A stretch of DNA of 13,724 bases from Bacteroidales bacterium UBA1216 (GTDB lineage Bacteria; Bacteroidota; Bacteroidia; Bacteroidales; Paludibacteraceae). The position numbers and the translations under genes were made by a program. The notes under the pieces were generated by a model. It saw only the letters and a list, made by a program, of their open reading frames with translations, was not told where the DNA came from and ran no database searches. The stretch lies in contig DBXI01000063.1 of the NCBI GenBank assembly GCA_002309255.1, positions 1-13,724 on the forward strand. The letters run 5' to 3'. Positions 1-5,966 of the stretch are shown here, piece by piece; the stretch's first letter is position 1, and every line of letters begins with the position of its first letter.

Positions 1-1040
1 AACAGGCGGCTCTCGAACATCTTCTGATGGATGAGCACCGATCCGCGTGCCTGTGTAGCCACGACGAGGATAACGGACAGCAAGTCAGGCGTCAGTCCGG
101 GCCAGGGAGCATCGGCTACGGTCAGGATAGACCCGTCCAGGAACGACTCGATCTGGTAATGCTCCTGCGCAGGAACGATGATATCATCGCCATCCACATC
201 AATGCGGATACCCAGGCGGCGGAAAGCATCGGGGATGATACCTAAGTCACGGTAACCGACCTTACATATACGCAGTTCACTGCCAGTGATAGCCGCCATC
301 CCGATGAACGATCCTACCTCGATCATGTCGGGTAGCAGCGTGTGCTCCGCGCCGTGCAGCGAGCTGACACCTTCGATGGTGAGCAAGTTACTCCCTACTC
401 CGCTGATGCGTGCGCCCATGTTATTGAGCATCTTGCACAGCTGCTGCAGATAGGGTTCGCAGGCGGCGTTGTAGATAGTAGTCGTACCTTCGGCGAGCAC
501 GGATGCCATGATGATGTTAGCCGTACCGGTGACGGAAGCCTCGTCCAGCAACATGTATGCGCCCTTGAGGTGCTTGCCGCTAAAGCGGTAGGCGAGCAGA
601 TCCTGATCGTAGGTGAAGATAGCACCGAGATTGACCATGCCTTGGAAGTGCGTATCCAGACGCCTGCGGCCTATCTTGTCGCCACCGGGTTTGGCGTAGG
701 TTACTTCGCCCAAGCGCGCCAACAGCGGACCGATGAGCATAACCGAACCGCGAAGCTTGTTGCACTTCTTCAGAAAGTCAGGGCTACGCAGGTACTCGGT
801 GTCGAGCTCGCGTGCCGTGAAGGCGTACTTGCCCTTGCCGAGTTTATCCACCTTGACGCCAATGGATGCGAGCAGGTCGATGAGGTTATTAACGTCCAAA
901 ATGTCAGGGAGATTATCAATGGTAATCGTTTCGCGGGTTAGTAACACGGCGCAGAGCACCTGCAGCGCTTCGTTCTTCGCGCCTTGCGGAGTGATAGATC
1001 CGTGAAGTTTGTGACCGCCTTCTACAACAAATGATGCCAT
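1..1040 (-). CDS. murA: UDP-N-acetylglucosamine 1-carboxyvinyltransferase MurA (3' end missing)
   Basis: MurA transfers enolpyruvate from PEP to UDP-GlcNAc, the first committed step of peptidoglycan synthesis, in the cytoplasm. The visible 346 codons start at ATG 1038-1040 and run off the left edge, so roughly the last 90 residues of a usual ~435-residue enzyme are missing. Seen directly: the N-terminal GAKNEAL motif with Lys22-Asn23 (PEP/UDP-GlcNAc binding in the family), the segment GPLLARLG, and the active-site loop PGGDKIGRRR at residues 118-127. The residue that is the catalytic, fosfomycin-alkylated Cys115 in E. coli is Asp121 here (codon 678-680). Asp versions of MurA are known to work and to resist fosfomycin. 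The gene lies 47 bases after murB on the same strand, in a gap made largely of an 8-bp repeat, and is probably the third gene of a nadE-murB-murA transcript. No promoter of its own is visible. Identity is very sure. Confidence 0.96.
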   Translation of the reverse strand, partial: MASFVVEGGHKLHGSITPQGAKNEALQVLCAVLLTRETITIDNLPDILDVNNLIDLLASIGVKVDKLGKGKYAFTARELDTEYLRSPDFLKKCNKLRGSVMLIGPLLARLGEVTYAKPGGDKIGRRRLDTHFQGMVNLGAIFTYDQDLLAYRFSGKHLKGAYMLLDEASVTGTANIIMASVLAEGTTTIYNAACEPYLQQLCKMLNNMGARISGVGSNLLTIEGVSSLHGAEHTLLPDMIEVGSFIGMAAITGSELRICKVGYRDLGIIPDAFRRLGIRIDVDGDDIIVPAQEHYQIESFLDGSILTVADAPWPGLTPDLLSVILVVATQARGSVLIHQKMFESRL

Positions 1041-1050
1041 AGTGGAATCT

Positions 1051-1090
1051 AAAGATTTAAAGATTTAAAGATTCAAAAATTTCAAGATTA
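1051..1090. repeat. 8-bp tandem repeat array, 5 units, murB-murA spacer
   Basis: Five consecutive octamers: AAAGATTT at 1051 and 1059, AAAGATTC at 1067, AAAAATTT at 1075 and CAAGATTA at 1083. The last unit contains the murB stop codon (1088-1090). The array fills most of the murB-murA spacer and ends 10 bases from the murA start. A 34-base stretch (1059-1092) matches 5932-5965 at 31 positions by eye. Function is unknown; it may be only a slippage product of AT-rich DNA. Confidence 0.85.
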
Positions 1091-2083
1091 TATATAATTC
1101 ACTTCAGGACTTATTGTTATGCCAAACTTATCCTTTATGCTTTGGCAGATGGCTGCAGCCAGATTGATGATGTCATTGGGTGTGGCTGTGCCGAGGTTAA
1201 CGAGCACGAGCGGCTGCTTGGGGAAACACTGCGCGCCGCCCATGGTCTTGCCTTTCCATCCGCACTGCTCGATGAGCCAGGCTGCGGGGATCTTGATGCC
1301 TCCGTCCTGCTCGAAGTGCGGCACGCGCTCGTACTGTGCGGCGATAGCCTCGTACTGCTCATGCGGCACGATGGGGTTCTTGAAGAACGAGCCTGCCGAG
1401 CCCAGTTCACTGACCTCCGGCAGTTTCTGCTTGCGGATACGGATTACGGCGTTGCGGATATCCATGACGGTCGGGTTGTCGCCTACCTCGCTGCGCAGAT
1501 TGCCGTAGTCGAGTTGCGGTTGCAAGTGTTTGTTGAGGCGGTAGGTGACGTGCGTAACGATGCACTTATCGTGCAGCTCGCCTTTGAAGATGCTGCTGCG
1601 ATAGCCGTATTGGCAGTCTTCTACCTTAAGCACCACCTCCTGCCTATCCGACAGACGGAGGGTACGCACCTCTACGATGACGTCTTTGGCTTCCACGCCA
1701 TAGGCACCTACGTTCTGCACGGCAGAGGCGCCGACCTCGCCAGGGATATAACTCAAGTTCTCCATGCCAGAGAGTCCCATGTCGCAGAGCTGGGCAATAA
1801 GGTCGTCAAGAATGACGCCATTCTCCGCCTCGATGAGTACATGCTTGTCATCCTCCTGCAGGGCGCGACAACGGCGCATGGCGGAGTGCAGGATGACGCC
1901 ATCAAAATCCTTGGTGAACAACAGGTTACTGCCTGCACCTATATGCAGGATTCGTTCGCCCTGATAGCGGTCAAGCAGTTCGCGAAGTTCATCCACCGAG
2001 GCGTATTCGGCGAAGACGGGCGCCTTGACATCCATGCGAAAGGTGTTATGCGGCAGCAAGGGGAAGTTTTCTATTATTTTCAT
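1088..2083 (-). CDS. murB: UDP-N-acetylenolpyruvoylglucosamine reductase MurB (type I)
   Basis: MurB is the cytoplasmic FAD enzyme that uses NADPH to reduce the MurA product to UDP-N-acetylmuramate. At 331 residues it has the usual type I length. Seen directly: the FAD-binding segment HIGAGSN (residues 47-53), IPGEVGAS (113-120), QNVGAYGVE (123-131), the type I signature YGYRSSIF (159-166) with Arg162, SAGSFFKNP (229-237) whose Ser232 matches the proton-donor serine of E. coli MurB, and the C-terminal SPEVNYI with Glu327 at the catalytic glutamate position. The start ATG at 2081-2083 matches the family N-terminus. The gene sits between nadE and murA on one strand, so the enzyme lies next to both its substrate supplier and a gene for its nucleotide cofactor pathway. 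The spacer on each side is an 8-bp repeat array. Identity is very sure. Confidence 0.97.
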   Translation of the reverse strand: MKIIENFPLLPHNTFRMDVKAPVFAEYASVDELRELLDRYQGERILHIGAGSNLLFTKDFDGVILHSAMRRCRALQEDDKHVLIEAENGVILDDLIAQLCDMGLSGMENLSYIPGEVGASAVQNVGAYGVEAKDVIVEVRTLRLSDRQEVVLKVEDCQYGYRSSIFKGELHDKCIVTHVTYRLNKHLQPQLDYGNLRSEVGDNPTVMDIRNAVIRIRKQKLPEVSELGSAGSFFKNPIVPHEQYEAIAAQYERVPHFEQDGGIKIPAAWLIEQCGWKGKTMGGAQCFPKQPLVLVNLGTATPNDIINLAAAICQSIKDKFGITISPEVNYI

Positions 2084-2094
2084 TGTGGTGTGTC

Positions 2095-2158
2095 GTTATT
2101 ACGTTATCACGTTATTACGTCATCACGTTGTTACGTTGTTACGTGAAGTCGTGAATTA
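2095..2158. repeat. 8-bp tandem repeat array, 8 units, nadE-murB spacer
   Basis: Octamers in perfect 8-base register from 2095: GTTATTAC, GTTATCAC, GTTATTAC, GTCATCAC, GTTGTTAC, GTTGTTAC, then two decayed units GTGAAGTC and GTGAATTA. The first six fit GTYRTYAC. Each junction between the first seven units reads ACGT, so this palindrome recurs every 8 bases six times (2101 to 2144). The last unit carries the nadE stop codon (2156-2158). Different in sequence from the AT-rich array at 1051 but with the same unit length and placement. Function unknown. Confidence 0.88.
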
Positions 2159-4087
2159 GATTTCCGCCACATCGCTTGGCATCCTCAGATCGCCTCGCGG
2201 CGAGAGACTGATGCTGACCACCTTCGGTCCATCGGGCAGACACGAGCGCTTGAACTGCTGGCTGAAGAACCGGCGCATGAACACATCCAACCAATGGTTG
2301 ATGGTCTCGTCATCATAACGCTGCTCGAAGGCGTAGCGCGCCATGTAAGCGATCTTCTCGCGCGTGAAGCCGTAGCGCAGGAAGTAATATACGAAGAAGT
2401 CGTGCAGCTCGTATGGGCCAACCTTGTCCTCGGTGATCTGTGCTATCTCGCCGTTGTCGTTGGCGGGCAGCAGCTCAGGCGAGACGGGCGTGGCAATCAC
2501 ATCCTCCAGGATCGAGCGCACGCGGTCGCCAAAGAGGTTGCGTGCAGCATAGCCGACCATGTAACGGACAAGCGTCTTGGGTACACCGGCATTCACGCCG
2601 TACATCGATATATGGTCTCCTGCATAGGTAGCCCATCCGAGGGCGAGTTCACTCAGGTCACCGGTGCCGACAACAAGGCCGTTGTACTTGTTTGCCAAAT
2701 CCATAAGGATCAATGTACGCACGCGCGCCTGCGCATTTTCATATGTTATATCGTGCTCCGCTATGTCATGATCGATGTCATGCAGGTGTTGGGTGACAAC
2801 ATCGCGGATAGGTATCTCGTGGATTGAAACCCCAAGTTCATTCATCAGATCGATGGCGTTACGGTATGTGCGGTTCGTAGTGCCGAACCCCGGCATCGTT
2901 ATGCCCAGCACGCGGCTGCGCGCGTAGCCGAGCATGTCAGCGGTCTGCACGGCAACGATCAGCGCCAGCGTCGAGTCCAAACCGCCGCTGATGCCAATGA
3001 CGAGCGACTGCGCATGGGTGTGCTCCCAGCGGCGCGCGAGAGCGGATGTCTGGATAGATAGAACATCCATGCAGTAGGCATCCTCGTTGTCCTTACTCGG
3101 CAAGAAAGGCGTGGGGTTGAAGGTGCGGTGGATGGGCTCTGCATAGCCGTTCTCGTTCTCGATGGGCGCCACGTTGATCTTGCGGAAGTGGCCGGTGCGA
3201 TCCTTGGTGAAGTTAGTGTTCCGCTCGCGGTCGGTACGCAGGCGCTGCACATCGATCTCACTGATGGTGAGCGACGACTCGCGCTGGAAACGTTCGCCCT
3301 CGGCTATGAGTTTGCCGTTCTCGGCTATATACGTCGAACCGGAGAAGACGACATCGGTCGTGCTCTCGCCTACCCCCGACGAGGTGTAAATATACCCGCA
3401 ATGTACGCGTTGACTCTGCTGTGCGAGCATCTGACGACGGAAAGCATGCTTGCCTACCACGCAGTTCGAGCTCGACAGGTTGAAGATCAGCTCCGCGCCC
3501 TGAATAGCCAACTGCGTTGACGGCGGCATTGGGCTCCACAGATCTTCGCAAATCTCTATGCCAAACGAGTAGTTACGCGTCAGGAACAACAGATCGACAC
3601 CGAACGGCACATCGCCCTGCCAGAGTTCAACCGTAGGAATACGCGGATGGATACCATCGGGTAATTGCTCTACCGTCTCGCGCCCCGAGGTGAACCAGCG
3701 CTTCTCGTAGAACTCGCCGGTGTTCGGCAGGTTCGTCTTAGGCACTACACCTATCACCTCGCCGTCGGTGATCACAAACGCGCAGTTGTACAGATCATTG
3801 TCCGCCTTCATCGGCGCCCCCACCAAAGCTATGATCGACTTGCCGCGGGTGAACTCACACACGTCCTGCAGCGCAGCCATCGCTTTCTGCTGAAGCGCAT
3901 TGGTGAAGAACAGATCGGCGCAGGTGTAACCCGTCAGACCTAACTCGGGGAAGCAGACGATCTCCACGCCTTCTGCAATCGCTTCGGTTATCAACTGCTT
4001 CGTCTGCTGGGCGTTATACGCGCAGTCGCCTACACGCAGCAAGGGTACTGCTGCTGACACACGAACAAATCCAAGATTGGTATCCAT
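2156..4087 (-). CDS. nadE: Glutamine-dependent NAD+ synthetase NadE
   Basis: Catalyses the final step of NAD synthesis, amidating nicotinic acid adenine dinucleotide with ammonia taken from glutamine, in the cytoplasm. The 643 residues form the two-domain glutamine-dependent version. The N-terminal nitrilase-type glutaminase half shows the full Glu-Lys-Cys triad: Glu48 in CFPELGLTGY, Lys117 in VVPKTNLPN and Cys180 in GIEICEDLW. The C-terminal NAD synthetase half has the ATP-pyrophosphatase loop GISGGLDST near residue 370 and the downstream block GTGDLSELALGWATYAGDH. ATG 4085-4087 gives the family N-terminus and lies about 85 bases after a well-formed promoter (4174-4205). It heads the nadE-murB-murA run. 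A single polypeptide with its own glutaminase explains why no separate amidase is seen. Identity is very sure. Confidence 0.97.
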   Translation of the reverse strand: MDTNLGFVRVSAAVPLLRVGDCAYNAQQTKQLITEAIAEGVEIVCFPELGLTGYTCADLFFTNALQQKAMAALQDVCEFTRGKSIIALVGAPMKADNDLYNCAFVITDGEVIGVVPKTNLPNTGEFYEKRWFTSGRETVEQLPDGIHPRIPTVELWQGDVPFGVDLLFLTRNYSFGIEICEDLWSPMPPSTQLAIQGAELIFNLSSSNCVVGKHAFRRQMLAQQSQRVHCGYIYTSSGVGESTTDVVFSGSTYIAENGKLIAEGERFQRESSLTISEIDVQRLRTDRERNTNFTKDRTGHFRKINVAPIENENGYAEPIHRTFNPTPFLPSKDNEDAYCMDVLSIQTSALARRWEHTHAQSLVIGISGGLDSTLALIVAVQTADMLGYARSRVLGITMPGFGTTNRTYRNAIDLMNELGVSIHEIPIRDVVTQHLHDIDHDIAEHDITYENAQARVRTLILMDLANKYNGLVVGTGDLSELALGWATYAGDHISMYGVNAGVPKTLVRYMVGYAARNLFGDRVRSILEDVIATPVSPELLPANDNGEIAQITEDKVGPYELHDFFVYYFLRYGFTREKIAYMARYAFEQRYDDETINHWLDVFMRRFFSQQFKRSCLPDGPKVVSISLSPRGDLRMPSDVAEI

Positions 4088-4173
4088 ATGTTTTAGTTTT
4101 TTAATCGAAAGTCAAAAGCCTATAATGCTCTATAGAATGTAGAAGGCAAAACATGGCTTCAACAATTCGGGTA

Positions 4174-4205
4174 CAAAGATACAAAAAAAAAATGAATTAT
4201 GCAAA
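4174..4205 (-). promoter_or_regulatory. Promoter of nadE-murB-murA
   Basis: Read on the minus strand, TTTG (4205-4202) is followed by exactly 20 bases and then TATCTTTG (4181-4174). This matches the Bacteroidota -33 TTTG / -7 TAnnTTTG promoter. Transcription should begin near 4168, leaving an untranslated leader of about 80 bases before the nadE ATG. Confidence 0.88.
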
Positions 4206-4271
4206 TTTGTAAGGTGAAAATTATAAAAAATCCAAAAAATAGCAGGTTTAGAGTGGTATTTAGGTCTAAAA

Positions 4272-4303
4272 TTTGGATTCTTGAAAAAAATGTTGTACCT
4301 TTG
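4272..4303 (+). promoter_or_regulatory. Promoter of the tRNA-Glu transcript
   Basis: TTTG (4272-4275), a 20-base spacer and TACCTTTG (4296-4303) form a canonical Bacteroidota promoter. The start should fall near 4309, about 140 bases before the tRNA. It is divergent from the nadE promoter; the two -33 boxes are 66 bases apart. Confidence 0.85.
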
Positions 4304-4396
4304 CATCCGCTTTCGTGAGCCAACGCAGAAAACTGATCCACATGGCTTACCCGAAAAAGAACTTGCAAAGGTTGTTTTTAGGAGAGCGGAGGCAAG

Positions 4397-4435
4397 GTTG
4401 CGTACTATGTCGCATGACGACATCTGATAAGCAAC
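4397..4435 (+). other. Two-tier hairpin in the tRNA-Glu leader
   Basis: GTTGC (4397-4401) pairs with GCAAC (4431-4435), and inside it ATGTCG (4407-4412) pairs with CGACAT (4418-4423) around a 5-base loop. It lies in the ~140-base leader between the promoter and tRNA-Glu and ends 15 bases before the tRNA 5' end. It could be a processing element, a small RNA released with the tRNA, or chance. I do not recognise it as a known RNA family. Confidence 0.4.
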
Positions 4436-4450
4436 TTTTGCAGAAAGCGA

Positions 4451-4522
4451 GGTGCTATCGTCTAGCGGTTAGGACAAAAGATTCTCAATCTTTAAACCGG
4501 GGTTCGATTCCCCGTAGCACTA
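4451..4522 (+). tRNA. tRNA-Glu (anticodon CUC)
   Basis: A complete 72-base cloverleaf without encoded CCA. Acceptor GGTGCTA (4451-4457) pairs with TAGCACT (4515-4521), including a G1-U72 wobble at the end, with discriminator A4522. The D-arm region CGTCTAGCGGTTAGGACA is the usual bacterial tRNA-Glu form. The anticodon stem AAAGA/TCTTT encloses loop TTCTCAA with anticodon CTC at 4484-4486, reading GAG. The T arm is CGGGG-TTCGATT-CCCCG (4498-4514). A terminator follows directly, so this is a single-tRNA transcript from the promoter at 4272-4303. Confidence 0.95.
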
Positions 4523-4523
4523 C

Positions 4524-4553
4524 AAAAAAGAGTTTTGAGGCTCTTTTTTTTTT
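4524..4553 (+). terminator. Intrinsic terminator after tRNA-Glu
   Basis: AAAAAAGAG (4524-4532), loop TTTTGAGG (4533-4540) and CTCTTTTTT (4541-4549) make a 9-bp stem continued by a T run to 4553. It begins two bases after the tRNA discriminator. Because the stem starts with A6, it also forms a T-tailed hairpin on the minus strand and could work in both directions. Confidence 0.82.
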
Positions 4554-4632
4554 GCTTTAGGATGAAAAACGCTGCGCCATCTTTTCGTACGACGCTTCGA
4601 AAAAACTGTAGGCTTCCATGGTAATTTTAGGG

Positions 4633-4658
4633 AAAAGTGCGGAAAATCTGCACTTTTT
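4633..4658. terminator. T-tailed hairpin upstream of the glycosyltransferase promoter
   Basis: AAAAGTGC (4633-4640), a 9-base loop and GCACTTTTT (4650-4658) form an 8-bp stem with a T tail on the plus strand; the minus strand shows the same hairpin with a shorter T tail. It stands between the tRNA terminator and the promoter at 4690. It is most simply a backup terminator isolating the glycolipid operon from tRNA transcription. The rest of 4554-4689 shows no gene I can support. Confidence 0.5.
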
Positions 4659-4689
4659 CTGTGAGTTTGGAAATTTTTCTGTTAAAAGA

Positions 4690-4721
4690 TTTGCAAATAT
4701 GGATTTTTTTTTGTATCTTTG
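4690..4721 (+). promoter_or_regulatory. Promoter of the glycosyltransferase-flippase operon
   Basis: TTTG (4690-4693), 20 bases, then TATCTTTG (4714-4721). The -33 box lies inside the 10-bp palindrome ATTTGCAAAT (4689-4698). Start expected near 4727, about 40 bases before the ATG at 4768. This promoter lies downstream of an in-frame ATG at 4618, which rules that ATG out as the start for this transcript. Confidence 0.88.
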
Positions 4722-4767
4722 TATGTTTTTGTGTGCGAGCGCAAAATTTAATCCAAGAAAATCGACC

Positions 4768-5925
4768 ATGGTATCAGACCAGAAAAAGAAACGCGTACTT
4801 GTGACCTATATCGAGGCGGGCTTCGGTCACATTACCACCGCCAACTCTATAGCGGATGCGATAGAGGGTTTGCATGATTCGGGTATAGAGGTGATCCGCA
4901 AGTACATGTTCCATGACGATTCTATTCTGCGAAAGTTAGAGTTAGGCTTCATCCGCGATGTGAAGTGGGCGAACATGTTCCCGCTGCACAACTACCTCCA
5001 GATGGCTGCGACGCACATCTTCGGAATCCACAACTCGTTGCCGTTTGTTGTATCGCTCCTTTATCGCGCCGAGCGTCGTAAGTACCTGGAACTGCTGTCG
5101 GAGATCAAGCCGGATATCATCATCGACACGCACTATCTGACCTCATATTTGGCCGTAGAGTACCGCGACACGATTGATCCGCATGTGAAGGTAGTGACGT
5201 ACGATCCGGACAACAGTGTGCACAACTGGTGGAACATCCGCGTTGATAAGTTCTTGGTTAACTGCATGATAGCGTTCCACGATGGCTTAAAGCACGACTT
5301 CACGCGCAAGCAGCTGATGGTCGTTCCGTTCGTTACACGCAAGGAGATCATGGATGTGACAGAGAGCAAGGCGTATTACCGCGATAAGTACGGCTTGCCT
5401 GCAGACCGGTTCATCGTGATGGTAGCTGCGGGCGGCTATGGTCGTTCGGGCATGAGCCGCGTGGTGGATGCGTTACTGTTGGTAAGGCACCCGATAACGA
5501 TAGTGGCTATCTGCGGCACGAATAGGCGACTATATAACCGCTTGGAGCGCATGAAAGGCAAGCTGCCATCGCACATCGATCTCAGGCCGTATGAGTTTGT
5601 GGATAAGGTGTACGAGTTAAACCGCGCCTCGGATGTGCTGCTGACCAAAGGCGGCCCGAATGCAATGCTGGACAGTGCGCTAATGGGTGTGCCGATAGGC
5701 GTGTTCTACTGCGCATCAGAGATAGAGTACATCTCCACCCATCTGTTCACCGATGTGCTTAACTGCGGCCGGTCGTTCTGGCAAGCATGGCGTATAGTGA
5801 AGTGGATCAACGAGTGCGTCGTCACGCCGCAGATACTGGATATCTACGTTGACGGCGCGCACGCCGTACGTGCCGAAGGTAATGGTGCGGAGAAGATCGC
5901 ACGGTTCGTGCAGACCTATGAGTGA
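4768..5925 (+). CDS. MGDG-synthase-like glycosyltransferase (GT28-type)
   Basis: A 385-residue predicted GT-B glycosyltransferase resembling the diacylglycerol glycosyltransferase / monogalactosyldiacylglycerol synthase group, which move a sugar from a nucleotide donor to a lipid on the inner leaflet. Seen directly: an N-terminal acceptor-domain start with GFGH at residues 18-21 (family GxGH), IIIDTHYLTSYLAVEY with His122, the DPDNSVHNWW segment, the linker to the donor domain at AAGGYGRSGM (220-229), and a nucleotide-sugar-binding block LTKGGPNAMLDSALMGVPI starting at residue 292, like the TKxGP..EA...G.P block of the family. No signal peptide or membrane helix, as expected for a peripheral enzyme. 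The frame is open back to ATG 4618, but the promoter at 4690-4721 makes ATG 4768 the start. First gene of a three-gene operon with a flippase-like protein and a second glycosyltransferase. Sugar and lipid acceptor cannot be read from sequence. It could also be a GlcNAc transferase of MurG-like ancestry. Confidence 0.85.
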   Translation: MVSDQKKKRVLVTYIEAGFGHITTANSIADAIEGLHDSGIEVIRKYMFHDDSILRKLELGFIRDVKWANMFPLHNYLQMAATHIFGIHNSLPFVVSLLYRAERRKYLELLSEIKPDIIIDTHYLTSYLAVEYRDTIDPHVKVVTYDPDNSVHNWWNIRVDKFLVNCMIAFHDGLKHDFTRKQLMVVPFVTRKEIMDVTESKAYYRDKYGLPADRFIVMVAAGGYGRSGMSRVVDALLLVRHPITIVAICGTNRRLYNRLERMKGKLPSHIDLRPYEFVDKVYELNRASDVLLTKGGPNAMLDSALMGVPIGVFYCASEIEYISTHLFTDVLNCGRSFWQAWRIVKWINECVVTPQILDIYVDGAHAVRAEGNGAEKIARFVQTYE

Positions 5926-5965
5926 GGATTTAAAGATTTAAAGATTTGAAAATTTGAAGATTATA
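5926..5965. repeat. 8-bp tandem repeat array, 5 units, glycosyltransferase-flippase spacer
   Basis: Octamers GGATTTAA (5926), AGATTTAA (5934), AGATTTGA (5942), AAATTTGA (5950) and AGATTATA (5958). The array begins on the base after the TGA of the upstream gene and ends one base before the ATG at 5967, so it is the whole spacer. It is a near copy of the murB-murA spacer (31 of 34 positions by eye). Both copies run the same way along the plus strand although the flanking genes point in opposite directions. Confidence 0.88.
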
Positions 5966-5966
5966 G

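Noticed and set aside
1051..1090. The octamer arrays as a CRISPR array
   Set aside because: Units are 7-8 bases in direct tandem without spacers, and no cas genes are nearby.
1142..2146. A 334-codon plus-strand frame opposite murB
   Set aside because: murB carries all type I MurB motifs; the plus frame is its antisense shadow and matches nothing.
4315..4560. An 81-codon open frame (MAYPKKNLQRL...) on the plus strand between the tRNA promoter and the tRNA terminator
   Set aside because: It runs straight through the tRNA-Glu gene and its terminator, and matches no family I know. The tRNA explains the transcript.
4557..4619. A 20-codon minus-strand frame (MEAYSFFEASYEK...) ending just before the bidirectional terminator hairpin
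   Set aside because: Too short to judge, with no promoter of the TTTG-N20-TAnnTTTG type upstream on that strand and no known family.
4618..4767. A 50-residue N-terminal extension of the MGDG-synthase-like glycosyltransferase
   Set aside because: A canonical promoter (4690-4721) lies inside it, its translation is low-complexity Phe/Leu/Lys-rich, and ATG 4768 starts just before the first beta strand of the domain.
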